From Clonostachys chloroleuca (Eukaryota > Ascomycota > Sordariomycetes > Hypocreales > Bionectriaceae), in the NCBI GenBank assembly GCA_037952775.1, contig JBANAY010000003.1, forward strand, positions 28,582,001 to 28,646,000: a DNA stretch of 64,000 bases. The letters are read 5' to 3'. Made by a program: the position numbers and the translations under genes. The notes beneath the pieces were generated by a model that was not told the DNA's origin, did not search any database, and was given only the letters and a program-made list of their open reading frames with translations. Positions 32,053 to 42,759 of the stretch are shown piece by piece (position 1 is the first letter of the stretch; the number at the start of each line of letters is the position of its first letter).

Positions 32053-33231
32053 ATGGAGCCAAAAACCATTGTCATCCTGGGAGCAGGCTGGGCGGGGTTA
32101 AGCTTGGCTCACCAACTCCTCCAGAATGTTGCACCAAAGGTGCCGGGGACAAAGGTGATCCTCGTGTCTCCGAACAGCCACTTCTTCTGGAACATTGCTG
32201 CCCCTCGGGCTGTTATATCGGGCGAAATCAGCGACACCCATCTCTTCTCACCCATCCTTCCAGCATTCGACCACTACGAACGCCATGAACAATTTGAATT
32301 CATCCTCGGGGCCGCGAGTTCAATCGGGCACGCGAGCAACACGGTGCAAATCCAGCTCAATCAGAAACAGGGCGATGTACTAACGCGGGTTGATACTCTT
32401 CGGGAGGTGGTCTATGACCATCTCATAATCGCAACTGGTTCTCGGATCGTCAGTAATTTACCGTTCAAGTCAGTTGGGTCATACGAGGATCATTTGGAAG
32501 CCTGGCATGGACTGCAAGCTAAGATTGATGCTGCGCGCACAATTGTCATCGCGGGAGGGGGCCCGACTGGTGTCGAGGTGGCTGGGGAGTTGGCATCCAG
32601 ATTCGCCCGCACCAAGGAGATAACCCTGGTGGAAAATAGCGAGTCTTTATTGTATGGCCGGCTGCCGTCCGTGTCTCAAACCGCAGAACGGGATTTGGAG
32701 AAACTCGGGGTGCGGATGATCTACAAGAATCGGGCGACGCAGTCGGCGGATGATGACAGTCACACAATCCATCTGTCCAAGGGCGGAACCCTGACCGCGG
32801 ACTTGTTCCTTCCACTATACGGAGTGGTGGTGAATAATGCGTTCATTCCTGATGAGCTCATGGACTGGGAGGGGAATCTCAAACTGGATCCAACACTCCG
32901 TGTTGTGGGCACGGCAAACATCTGGGGAGTGGGAGACGTTGGCAACGTCGAGCCAAAGCAACTCAGCAGTGTTCTATCCCAAGTCGAGTTCTTGGCCGGG
33001 GTGCTTCAAAATCTTTTAGTAGAAGGGAAGGCTGTGGAAGAGATATCCAAGGTATATACGCCCGTCAGCAGGTCTCCTCTTTTCATAGCACTTGGGCGGC
33101 ATCTAGCCACAGGGCAATTTGGAAGCTGGAAAATCTTTGGATTCATTGTGAGCTTCCTCAAGGGCCGGAAGCTCTATCTCAACAACGCATCTAGCTTTAT
33201 CGGTGGGAAGACACGGCAACCATTCTTCTGA
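32053..33231 (+). CDS. FSP1/AMID-like NAD(P)H oxidoreductase (Pyr_redox_2)
   Basis: Intronless, 392 residues. The FAD-binding motif VILGAGWAGLSLAHQLL is at about 6-22, LIIATGSR at about 125, the NAD(P)H-binding motif IVIAGGGPTGVEVAGELA at about 164-181, and the second FAD block IWGVGDVGNVEPKQ at about 290. The layout and the hydrophobic C-terminal tail match the apoptosis-inducing-factor-like AMID/FSP1 group rather than thioredoxin reductase, because no CxxC pair is present. Such proteins reduce quinones at membranes using NAD(P)H. Location (cytosol or mitochondrial surface) cannot be decided here. No sign of damage. Confidence 0.88.
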   Translation: MEPKTIVILGAGWAGLSLAHQLLQNVAPKVPGTKVILVSPNSHFFWNIAAPRAVISGEISDTHLFSPILPAFDHYERHEQFEFILGAASSIGHASNTVQIQLNQKQGDVLTRVDTLREVVYDHLIIATGSRIVSNLPFKSVGSYEDHLEAWHGLQAKIDAARTIVIAGGGPTGVEVAGELASRFARTKEITLVENSESLLYGRLPSVSQTAERDLEKLGVRMIYKNRATQSADDDSHTIHLSKGGTLTADLFLPLYGVVVNNAFIPDELMDWEGNLKLDPTLRVVGTANIWGVGDVGNVEPKQLSSVLSQVEFLAGVLQNLLVEGKAVEEISKVYTPVSRSPLFIALGRHLATGQFGSWKIFGFIVSFLKGRKLYLNNASSFIGGKTRQPFF

Positions 33232-33936
33232 GACGCGGCAGATCTGGAGTTCTTGGATTACTTGGGGTTTCGCTGTTCGAATGCTCATTGCATTTGTACG
33301 GCTTCACGTTTAGGACATGTTTAGCAATTAGGACAAGCGGGTGCATGGAACGATCTTTTCAGCGGCATGAAGGGCACAACACATACTTAGGCAGATAGCA
33401 CGGCGCATCTCAATCATTGGATATGACATTTTTACACCCGTCCTTTTCTCTCTTGCACAGAAAAACCATGCGGTCTGACATCGAGACACGCTACTCGACG
33501 AGATGCAGCAATCTGATACAACGGCTGCAGCAGCTAATACGTATTGCCGAGATATCGGTGGGGGCTTCAAATGCATTCCTTCCTCCACACCAAGTGACAA
33601 ACGGTGCAAAACCTCGAGACGAAGTGATTTATCTACAGGTATACCCATAAGGCCACTAACGACGCATTTTCGTATAAACGGAAGAGAAAGAGAATAATAG
33701 AGTTTAACAATAATGAAACTGCCAACATCTTCGTATAAAAAAGCTCGGATTGAGTCATCATCAAAGCGTCCTCCCGGGCCGATCTCCGCAATTGTGGAAA
33801 CGCCGATGTATTATATATATCCCCCCGACAATAAAAAGGCCGCGCTCTGCTTCGACGGCCTTCGGATTCACAGCGTCTCTATTTTGAATATCGATATATT
33901 TCTTAATGAAAGAATGCATTTAGGATATCTGACACA
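33232..33936. other. Intergenic, no supported gene
   Basis: Short chance open frames only. The AT-rich region at 33800-33910 may be the old promoter of the broken dehydrogenase gene. Confidence 0.5.
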
Positions 33937-35086
33937 CAAGTTCCCATTTGCCGTTGGGGCATCGTCAGTACGTTGAGACCGCCATCTTCCTTCTATCCTA
34001 GAAATCAACAACTAACCGACCACCATAGCCACTGGCCTGATTTCTTCATGGTTCGTTGCAGATCTGATGATGCCTAGCATTGATTCCAAGGCCACCCATG
34101 TCATTCAGGCTATTGGGTCTTCTACTCTACAAAAGAGTCAAGACTTTGCGGCAAAGTTTCTCAAGGACCATCCGGATCAAAAGCCGGCGCTCTACAGCAG
34201 CTATCAGGATGTCTACAATGATCCGAATGTCGATTGTGTCTACATAGGAAGCCGCCATAGCTTCCACAAGCAGCATTGCTTACAGGATATCTCTACTGGC
34301 AAAAACGTCCTCTGCGAGAAGGCCTTCACAATCAATGCCGCTGAAGCCAGAGAACTGGTTGCAGCAGCCAGGGCAAAGGGAACCTGCCTAGCAGAAGCCA
34401 TGTGGCTACGCCACCGGCCCATGGTCGCCGATTTGAGGAAGCTTCTCTATGAAGACAAGGTGATCGGCAACGTTTTCAGAACAACATCTGACCTCCAGAT
34501 GTACGTTGATGTTGCTAACTTACCTCCCGCTTCCCGCTACAAGAACCCCAGTCTCAGCGCAGGCTCCATGCTAGACATTAGAGCTTATTCCCTCACATGG
34601 GCCATCCTCACTTTGGAGCCAGAAGCCCCGGGGCCTAGAGAGAAGCCGAAGATCATGACGGCGCAGTCATTCGTGGGTGGGGTTGAGGTCACCACGAGCC
34701 TGCTTCTTCACTATCCCGGCACCGGCCGCCAAGGAGTGGTCACTTCGACCACAGAAAGAAGAAGAGACGAGTCTCAAATCATTACCCTAATTGATGGAAC
34801 AGGCGGTTTTATTGAGGTCGAGGGCAAGGTTCCCTCCCATCCGACGTCATTTACGGTCTACCCCAAGTAGGGATCGGATAATGAGAAGCCACAAGGGAAG
34901 AAATACGATTACTCAAGGCCGCAGCAAAGCTTCATCTATGAAGCTGATAACACTGCTCTGGATCTTGCATCTGGAAGGAAAGAGTCCACCATTATGCCAC
35001 TGTCCGAGACTGTCCGTGTGATGGAAATCATGGATGAGAGAGATCAGACGTCAAGGTGGAACTGTCTATCCGGTAGACCAGGTAAT
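33937..35086 (+). pseudogene. Decayed dihydrodiol/D-xylose dehydrogenase (Gfo/Idh/MocA family)
   Basis: An upstream exon ending at 33967 encodes CRWGIVTTGLISSWF across an intron (33968-34028), the usual RWGIxATG start of NADP-dependent D-xylose / dimeric dihydrodiol dehydrogenases. No ATG exists in that frame before the preceding stop, so the start is lost or lies in another exon. The main exon carries VDCVYIGSRHSFHKQHCL, NVLCEKAFTIN (the EK pair of the family) and EAMWLRHRPMVADLRKLL. An in-frame TAG at 34868-34870 cuts the chain, but homology continues after it: GKKYDYSRPQQSFIYEADN, then IMPLSETVRVMEIMDE. At about 35036-35043 a GAGA-rich four-base insertion shifts the frame, after which RRQGGTVYPVDQ restores the family C-terminus. 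The longest intact piece is 267 codons. Activity is unlikely. Confidence 0.82.
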
Positions 35087-35293
35087 ATATCCTGCACTTT
35101 TAACTTATTTTCAACTAAATTGTCACATCAAAGTAAATAGACTATTTAAAAAGCGTCTGGTATTATGATATCAAAAAGTCATGCCGCCGGCTGATCTACA
35201 GAATATGTGATAAATCAAAGCCCGAAAATCCTGCATCGATAGAAGATCAAGTGAGAGAAAGAATACATAACATGAATTCTCAAATACAGGAGT

Positions 35294-36436
35294 TTAGAGT
35301 TTGGGAATAATCTCGCCACGTGCAAGTCTCATATGGCTGTCGGAAAAGGTACCGTTTGAAATGGCTGCAATTGTACTAATCTCCAATGCGAGCGCAAACG
35401 ATGCCATAAGCCCAGCCAACTTCTCCTTATGTTCGGGACCATCACAATGTAAGATTCTCAGAGCCTCCTTCTGAGTCGCGTTCCCGGTACCACCGCCAAT
35501 AGTAGCAACTGGCAAGGATGGAAAGTAAAGACTCAAAGTCAAGATCTTGGTCTCTTGGTTATACTCTGGGGTCAATTGGCTCCAGCATGCTTCTCCAAGA
35601 CTGGCCGCATCCTGTCCAGTGGCAATAAACATAGCAGCCAGAACATTAGCTGTGTTGGCGTTTGATCCAAATTGACCATTTCGGATTCCCGCGTTGGTGA
35701 TGGTTGTAAGGAATTGGTAAAGACGCTCGGTAGTGCATCCAAGAATTTCCAAGCTCTTCTCATTATCCAGAGATCCCCAAGCCATAACTTCCACACCTCG
35801 CGCAGCCTTCACATTTCCCCATGAAGGCTTCTTGTCTGATGACATCTGGCCATCAACGAACCAGTCCTTGATCTGATATTTGGGCCCGTAGGACTTCAAA
35901 AGTTGATGGCAAGCATGATTCACCGCTTTAGTTACCATATTCTGGCCAGCAGCAGCTCCGCAGTGGAAATTGCAATACAAATGGACTTGAGAGCCCAGTA
36001 TGTGAATCTTCGTGCTTTGAAGGCGCACAAATCTCCCTGTTGAGGCTGCCCACTGGCCAAATTCGTCCAGTATCTCTGGTATCCCTCGAGCAAACAAAAC
36101 AGCACCCTCCGGACTGTCAAACATGAAGACGGGGGCTCGACTCATGCCTTGGGAAAGTACCTCGAAACGAACGCCCGCAACACTTAGCGCTTTGCACCCG
36201 CGAGAGCAACTGGCCACCAAGGTTGCCTCTTGAGTTGCCAGTGGAGCGTAAAGTGTCCCATCTACGCTGGTTCCAGATACTCTTAGTGGTCCGGCAATTC
36301 CCAGCGGAACTTTGGTGTATCCAACACAGTTTTCGATTTTGATGGACTGGACATCTTCGGGTGCAGCTAGAATATGCTCAAGTTTCATCTCTTGGACCAG
36401 GGCATGGATCTTTTTGGTTCGATCGGAGGCAGCCAT
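35294..36436 (-). CDS. Soluble HMG-CoA reductase-like protein without membrane anchor
   Basis: Intronless, 380 residues, equal to the catalytic domain only; the N-terminal sterol-sensing membrane half of eukaryotic HMG-CoA reductase is absent. Family blocks: ENCVGYTKVPLGIAGPL at about 36-52, LATQEATLVAS with the catalytic Glu, DGQMSSDKKPSWGN with the catalytic Lys, TGQDAASLGEA with the catalytic Asp, GGGTGNATQKEAL, and SDSHMRLARG with the catalytic His. The NADPH-site motif, normally TGDAMGMNM, reads CGAAAGQNM, losing the Asp and two Met. So acid-base residues are kept but the cofactor pocket is altered. A housekeeping copy surely exists elsewhere; extra soluble copies are known beside statin and terpenoid clusters. 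Whether this one reduces HMG-CoA is open. It could be a pathway-dedicated or self-protection isoform (inference). Confidence 0.88.
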   Translation of the reverse strand: MAASDRTKKIHALVQEMKLEHILAAPEDVQSIKIENCVGYTKVPLGIAGPLRVSGTSVDGTLYAPLATQEATLVASCSRGCKALSVAGVRFEVLSQGMSRAPVFMFDSPEGAVLFARGIPEILDEFGQWAASTGRFVRLQSTKIHILGSQVHLYCNFHCGAAAGQNMVTKAVNHACHQLLKSYGPKYQIKDWFVDGQMSSDKKPSWGNVKAARGVEVMAWGSLDNEKSLEILGCTTERLYQFLTTITNAGIRNGQFGSNANTANVLAAMFIATGQDAASLGEACWSQLTPEYNQETKILTLSLYFPSLPVATIGGGTGNATQKEALRILHCDGPEHKEKLAGLMASFALALEISTIAAISNGTFSDSHMRLARGEIIPKL

Positions 36437-38323
36437 GGCGGGAAGTCAGTAATTGGTGAGAACTTTGGAGCTGAACTTGCTGGTCAATGATTTGGATGCT
36501 CAAGGACCCTGGAGCTGGGATATCATATCAAGATATTTATGGATCGCCTGATATAACAGACACGAAGTATTGCTTTGGACAGATATGAGACCCACATTCT
36601 TACATCTCGCCATTCACCTGCGACGGGTCTATTGCTGATATGAGCGGGTCTTAGAGAGCACCATGCATGCCGAGGCCTAGGGAGCATTTGGTCATTCGGT
36701 AGCTTGAAGCTGATATTGGGCTCTTGGGAGTTAACGAGCTTCTGGGCACGGTAAGCGCATGGGGTGACCTTATATGGTAACTAAGGCTTTCATCATCCAG
36801 AGTTTCATCTGAGAAAGATTATCAGAACAAACTTGAATATCATTGGTAGAGCTTGCAAAATTCGATATTAATGGAACGCCACGAGCAGAGTTCAGCCTGC
36901 GCAGCTCAATATATTGGTAATTACAGCTTTAGCTCGATGCAGGTTTCAGCTCGTGATATGGCCACCGCTTTTCCCTTTTAGCATGTGCGCTCAAAGATCC
37001 ACACGTTGGAAAGGGGTAAAATTTGTTAACGGCCTACTTCGGTAGTTGTCCCGGCATTGCGTAATCGAGAATTACTCCAGCACCCCTTGCAAGTAGTAGA
37101 TCCGCTTGAATCCCTCAGCAAGTCTGCAAATTCTCTCTTTCTCTTCTTTTTTTCTAAACAGAAAATTTCTCCCAAGTTACAGGGTGAATCTTTTCTTGCC
37201 AACCCAGTGCTGATAGATGAATTCTTAAGGACAGCTAAAGGCATAGGCCTCTTCATCGAATACGAGCGCTTCTATAGCGAACCTGCCCTATCAAACCGGT
37301 ATCGCAAGCACGTGCTGTTTCAGACAACGGCGACCCTAAACAAAAAAAGTGGAAGTAGGATGCGGTTAAGTACCGCTAGAGGAAATTGTCAATGGTATTA
37401 ATTATATGTTCATAAAAATAGATATGACCGATCCATTTTCTTGCCGGTCTCGCGTGATTATTCCTTGCTAGAAACGATAGCTCTGACATTTTCCATTGGC
37501 TGGCATATGAGGAGCCGATAACATTCTAGTGGAGAAATAGAGAACAACACTACTAACATACCCTAAAGAATGTTGCAGACAAGTGGAACAACAACAATGA
37601 GACTCAACTAAATGGGTTGTAAACGTCTCATTTTCAGCTGTGCTTCTCTTACTTTTATTAGAGATAAACATATATGTTCTAGATTGATGAAAAGCCTTTT
37701 TCAGGTCATGAAATGGCCGTCGTTCCTAATTTCTGCTACCATGTCTCCTTGCGTTGATCTTGACTGCTCGCGGTGTAGCTGTTCTGCGAGGAAAACAATC
37801 TATAACCTCCTGCTATGCTTGATTGCTATTACTGGTGTCTGTTGAAATATTTTTTGCAAACTTACCAACGAAGGAGTGGCTGAATCAGGATTTGGCAGAA
37901 GCGATGAAATGATGATGCTGTCACTGCGCCAAGATAAATGACATCATAGCCTCCACCACCAAAAACCTGGTCATCACTGACGGATTTCCATGGGCAGTGA
38001 CAAGCTCGACAAATCAGACCCTGGGATTCATAGATGTAGTCAGCTTGTCATGGCTTTTACCTATAGCAAATCAGGGATGGAAACCAGATTAAGCACGGCG
38101 GGAAGCCAACTTGGCTTGGCTTGGCCGATCTTGAAATACCCATGCCAAGCGAGGGGAAACACACAAGCATACCGCCACTCCTATTGATACATCCTCGCTA
38201 GATAAAGTCCGTCTGAATCGTTGGCATCATCTGCCGTTGTCCAAAAATCTGAATGTTCCATCGACTCGAAAGTTCCCCCAGAGATAACCACCACGAGGCC
38301 AAATCTACACTCGGGATTGCAAT
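36437..38323. other. Intergenic region, 1.9 kb, no supported gene
   Basis: Overlapping short open frames at 37026-37845 show no motif and shift strand. I see no RNA gene or mobile element. Confidence 0.5.
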
Positions 38324-39292
38324 ATGAGATACCGTGGTATTTGCTTCATGAGCCTACTAGGTCGCCTCTGTGGGTGGACTATGGCGCTCGCGAATTTGGA
38401 ATCCAAGAAAGGCTTGGCTGTGGGCGGAAAGCTTGACGATTCCGATATTAAGCTTCTTACGTCCGAAAAATCTCCAATTTCATGGTACTACAATTGGTCA
38501 CCTACGCCCTCCAATATTGTTGGAAATTCGACCCTTTTCATCCCTCTTATCCACAGCCTTGAGACTCTCAAGGAGGAAAATATTTGGTCCGCACTCGACG
38601 GATTGTCATCCTCTTCGGAATACATGTTGACGTTCAACGAGCCCGACGAAGCAGAGGAAAATGGTGGGAGCTACATTTCCCCAGAGGACGCGGCTAAAGC
38701 GTATATCGAGGACATTGTCCCCCATCGCAACTCATCACGGGGCTGGCAAATAAGCCATCCGGTGGTGACAGGTTCGGAGCGCGGCCTCAACTGGTTGCGA
38801 GATTTCAACGAATCCTGTTATGATATAGACCCCCGGAACGGCTGTCCCGCTGATTTTATTGCCATGCATTGGTTTGGTGACTTCGCTGGCCTCGTCTCAT
38901 GGGTGGGCACCCTGCGAGGGTTCTACAATTCAACCGAATTTCAAAATACGTCAATATTGATTACCGAAATGGCGTTACCCCAGGGGAGTGAGGATGATAA
39001 TATTTCAATGCTCGAACAGACCATGAGTTACCTCGACGGGTTGGATTACATCGCTGGCTATGCATGGTTTGGCGTATTTCGGAAAAAGAACGCCAATGGG
39101 TGGACTGGGGACGGAGTCAGTCTCTTGGAGAATAATGGTGATTTAACGGGCCTTGGAGAGAAGTATCTTGGAGGTACTACGAGCGATTTTAAGACAGAGG
39201 GTGACGGCGACAGTGGTAGCTATGCACTCCAAGTTCGCTGGTCTACCATTGTCTTGTCTCTAGCCTTGGCCTTGGGCATTTTGAATATGTAG
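38324..39292 (+). CDS. GPI-anchored GH128 glucan hydrolase (Asl1-like)
   Basis: Intronless, 322 residues. A hydrophobic N-terminal leader (about 1-22) precedes KKGLAVGGKLDDSDIKLL. The domain has SWYYNWSPTPS, then FNEPDEAEENGGSYISPEDA with the catalytic Glu of NEPD, FIAMHWFGDF, and ILITEMALPQG with the second catalytic Glu, and closes with DYIAGYAWFGVF. This order is diagnostic of glycoside hydrolase family 128, endo-beta-1,3-glucanases related to Asl1. The C-terminus ends with a small-residue stretch GDGDSGSY and a hydrophobic tail TIVLSLALALGILNM, a GPI-attachment signal. It should act on wall beta-1,3-glucan at the cell surface. Six or more N-glycosylation sequons are present. Confidence 0.9.
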   Translation: MRYRGICFMSLLGRLCGWTMALANLESKKGLAVGGKLDDSDIKLLTSEKSPISWYYNWSPTPSNIVGNSTLFIPLIHSLETLKEENIWSALDGLSSSSEYMLTFNEPDEAEENGGSYISPEDAAKAYIEDIVPHRNSSRGWQISHPVVTGSERGLNWLRDFNESCYDIDPRNGCPADFIAMHWFGDFAGLVSWVGTLRGFYNSTEFQNTSILITEMALPQGSEDDNISMLEQTMSYLDGLDYIAGYAWFGVFRKKNANGWTGDGVSLLENNGDLTGLGEKYLGGTTSDFKTEGDGDSGSYALQVRWSTIVLSLALALGILNM

Positions 39293-40535
39293 AGATAGAC
39301 CTAAGAAACTCTTATACACCCATTAGAACTAAATACAGACCAAATTAGCATACTTGCTAAGAGACTAGGCAAGCATTTCTAGTAATAAGGTACAGACGCG
39401 TATCGCCATAGAGAATGGAGGAAACGCATCTATTTAGTTCGCACGGGCGTTGCGGCACGTTTTATAACATTCTGGTCGGCTTGTGGATCTACATCATCAT
39501 AGATTGGATTGCAAGTGGAGGAACAATAGCTCTTTGAATAGTTCCACCTCCTTCGGGTGCTTGCCATCCTACATGTAGTCTTGATGATCGTGGCTGGAGT
39601 GGATGGGGCCGAAATAGTCTGGTGAAGGATGTTAATACAGGAAGGCCGTAATATAATCTCTGGGTACGGAATGCGGGATTATTAGTCACTGTACGCGGAC
39701 GAATACTTACAAATTTGTGACCGCAGACATAAGACAATTGGATGGATATTGGCCTTCTAGTTCACCATGAATTCTGCCCGAGAGTTCTGCTTGTGTATTT
39801 ATGGACTTCAATAAAATGGCGATTTGGTCACTACCGAGATTGAGTTGCCTCCTGTCGAGTGACTACTGGAATTCATGGTGTGCTGTCAGGTGTTGGTTTC
39901 AATTCACTATTATTTTCAAGATTGGTCGAGACTGTACGTCCATGACAAGGGTGGATTTTGGCTCCGTATAGCTTCAGAGGACATTAACGGTTTGACTGAG
40001 TGAGCTGACACACGATTTTTGGAAAAGACTTGGAGCATTTCAAAGATCTTTGATATTTTGGGTGTTTTTTTATCAACAATGATATTGTTCATATCTGGTA
40101 TTCCCACAACGCAAAACGAGCTACTCTGTGATAGGATAAGCTTCTTCAAAGAACGAATGAATAACTCGTCGTGATTCGCCGGGCGCGTTTCATGCCCAAT
40201 TGGGAGCTTGGCGGCTGATAATCAATTTGACGCGCATTCACTAAACTCCACTTCATCCCTTTCCCCGCCCCTCAAGCAATAACACGTATCCAGTCATTAA
40301 CCAATGTCAGCAACTTCACAACTATCCTCTGCAAGGTACAAGGACTTGTGTTCGCTGACCTGAACGACCCTCCATTGCCGATACTCGATGTCCTCGTAGC
40401 CAATTGGATCCCTCACTCCCCAAGTCCCAAGAAGGCAAGTAGTGCGAGCTGGGGGCGAATAAGGAGAGATTAACGATCTGTGCTTGACTAGCACAGGTAC
40501 TTAACTACCTCGTCCAGGTTACGCTTACTCCATCT
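39293..40535. other. Intergenic region, 1.2 kb
   Basis: No supported gene; only short frames without motif. The right-hand part is the promoter of the Zn2Cys6 gene. Confidence 0.5.
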
Positions 40536-42186
40536 ATGGCTGGGAAACCTTCAAAGGGGTGCAACACTTGTCGCCGCCGAAAGAAAGGAGTATGTAGCTC
40601 TGGAGTGAACATTCATATATTAGATTCGTTTCCTTTGCTCTAACAAGACCACAGTGCGACCTCCAGCGCCCAATTTGTGGCCAATGCCAGAAACTTAAAC
40701 CGCCACTTGCACAGCAATGCGCGTATAGACAAGGTGTCCCGTGGGTAAACTTGACTCCAGATTCGGTTGTAGGCAGTAAACGTCCAAACAGGGGCACCAC
40801 CGCCACCATCACCCTTGCAGAGCCACTCGCCCGCTCCGCGTATCAAGAGAGGTACTTGGGTTTATTTTGGGACTTTTATCTACCAAATGGCCGCAGCTTC
40901 CCCGTGGAGTCGGCGCAGTTCAACACTGGCTTCTGGATGAATGAGCTGCACAGATTATTTCATAAGAGAGAGGAGACAGCGATTAGGAAGATCCTCCTGG
41001 CTATTTCACTTTCTAGCGTTGGTCGTCGAGATCAGAAGCAATGGATGGTCGAGAATGGGATCAAGCTGTACGGTAGCTGCCTGAATACCTTGGCTGAGCA
41101 GATCAAACAAAACATACCGCAAATGGACAGCAATGCCCTTGCCACTTCGAGGCTTCTGTCCGTATACGAAGTGAGACTCGTCCCCAAACAGATGCCATTG
41201 CTTTCATTACTAATAAATAAGTAGCTTCTCCATGGCCACGATCAAAGAGACCGGTTGGTTCAGGTGGTAAACTGGAAGTTACACATCGACGGCGAGCTGG
41301 GGTTCATTCTCTCCCGTGGCCCGGAGAGCTTCACAACAGGTTTTGCACACCAAATGTTCGTAGACGGACGGACATGGACTTATGTACTATTATTCCTCCC
41401 CCGATGTCTTCGAGTTGATAGACTAACTCGCCATTGTTTTCATTGTTGCAGATCTCAACATCGATACCCATCCGCACTCCCTCGCCCTTGAATTCACCCG
41501 AATGGAGGACCATTCCGTGGAAGTTTATCCCCAAGACAGCGAAAGACTTGCTAGGAGATATCTTCGCCGAAGTCCCCGGTCTCCTTGCACAATTGGACGA
41601 ACTCATTTCATCCCACCCCGGGCCTGACAAAGAAACTAAACGATACGAACTCGTCCAGAAGTGTTCGTGGCTGCTGAACGACTGGACTGCTTGGGGACAA
41701 GAAAGAGCGCCGACAACAAGCCCTCTCGCTTCAGCAACGGCCCAAGCGGCCACCGTATTCAACCACTTCATTGCAGCACACATCATGTCCGGCTACTTCG
41801 CCATCGGCATCTATTTACACGCCGTATTAGCTGCGGCATCCAACACGCGCGGCCCGCCTACCCCTTTCGACCCGATGGACCCGGTGCGGTTCTTCTGCCG
41901 CAAGATTGCTGAAATGGTCCCTACCTTCCTGCACCCTCACGTCGGGATATATGGCACACACGGTGCTGTGTTCCCTTCAATCGTTGCACTCACGTACCTG
42001 GAAGAGATTGATGGCGACCTCTCATCCTCAGAGGCAAGCGCCTTTTATGAGGTGTTTTCTATACATCCAAAGGGAACGCTCGTCAAGAACTTTGTTGAAA
42101 ACATGCGACAAAGGTTGAGTGGTCTGGGGAAGAGAATGTTTCCCTCCGATTACCCTTCTTTGACTAGTGAGGTGGAGTTGAGGTAG
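40536..42186 (+). CDS. Zn2Cys6 transcription factor with Fungal_trans_2-type region
   Basis: Four exons, 40536-40589, 40655-41170, 41225-41383 and 41452-42186, all joined in phase 0, giving 487 residues. The zinc cluster is split by the first intron: exon 1 ends CNTCRRRKKG and exon 2 begins CDLQRPICGQCQKLKPP, with the last Cys eleven residues further on than the motif GQC. Downstream blocks EPLARSAYQERYLGLFWDFY, AQFNTGFWMNELHRLFHKRE and ISLSSVGRRDQ match the Fungal_trans_2 type found in small-molecule and pathway regulators. The intron inside the DNA-binding motif is common in this class. Target unknown; it is upstream of the interrupted aldolase gene and downstream of the glucanase gene, so no obvious cluster. 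Confidence 0.86.
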
Positions 42187-42759
42187 TGGGAAACATCATT
42201 ATTATTATTATGTTCTTTCAGCGTGGCAAGATAGAAGAACTGCCTCCTTATAGGTATAGATATAGACATGTGGGCGCCTCGTAATCGCCATTACCACCTT
42301 CTGAACGTGTGGGAAGTTACTCGGCCAATCTCGCTATTTTCCTCTGGCTTCTCTTCCTCCAGGGAGTGTACAATCGCCAAGTCCAACTGATGAACGGTGT
42401 AATCGTAGATTTAACGTATCTACGTCTAGACGAGGTTGTGTGTATTGAAGTAATTAAAACAATATTCTGAGACTTCATTCTTGATAGCAATGGAAATATA
42501 CAAGAAAAGGTTAAGGTATCTATCTGGAAGCTTAAAACTAACTCGGGGGTGGTGGCGGAGGTGCTCGTATCAATGAATCAATGTTTGGTCCGTCCTCGGT
42601 GCGTGTCTCCGAGAACTGCCATGTCTCAGATTTACATCCGAACTCGGCATGGGCTTAATTCAGGTGGGTGTAACGGTGCGTCCGATGATGACAGATGATC
42701 AACTTCTGCCTCTGGCAAGTCGTATTCAAGCTAAACTGTGAACGAGCTTCCAGCACGCA
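42187..42759. other. Intergenic region
   Basis: Spacer with the GGGGGTGGTGGCGGAGG word near 42544-42560; no gene seen. It includes the promoter of the aldolase locus. Confidence 0.45.
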
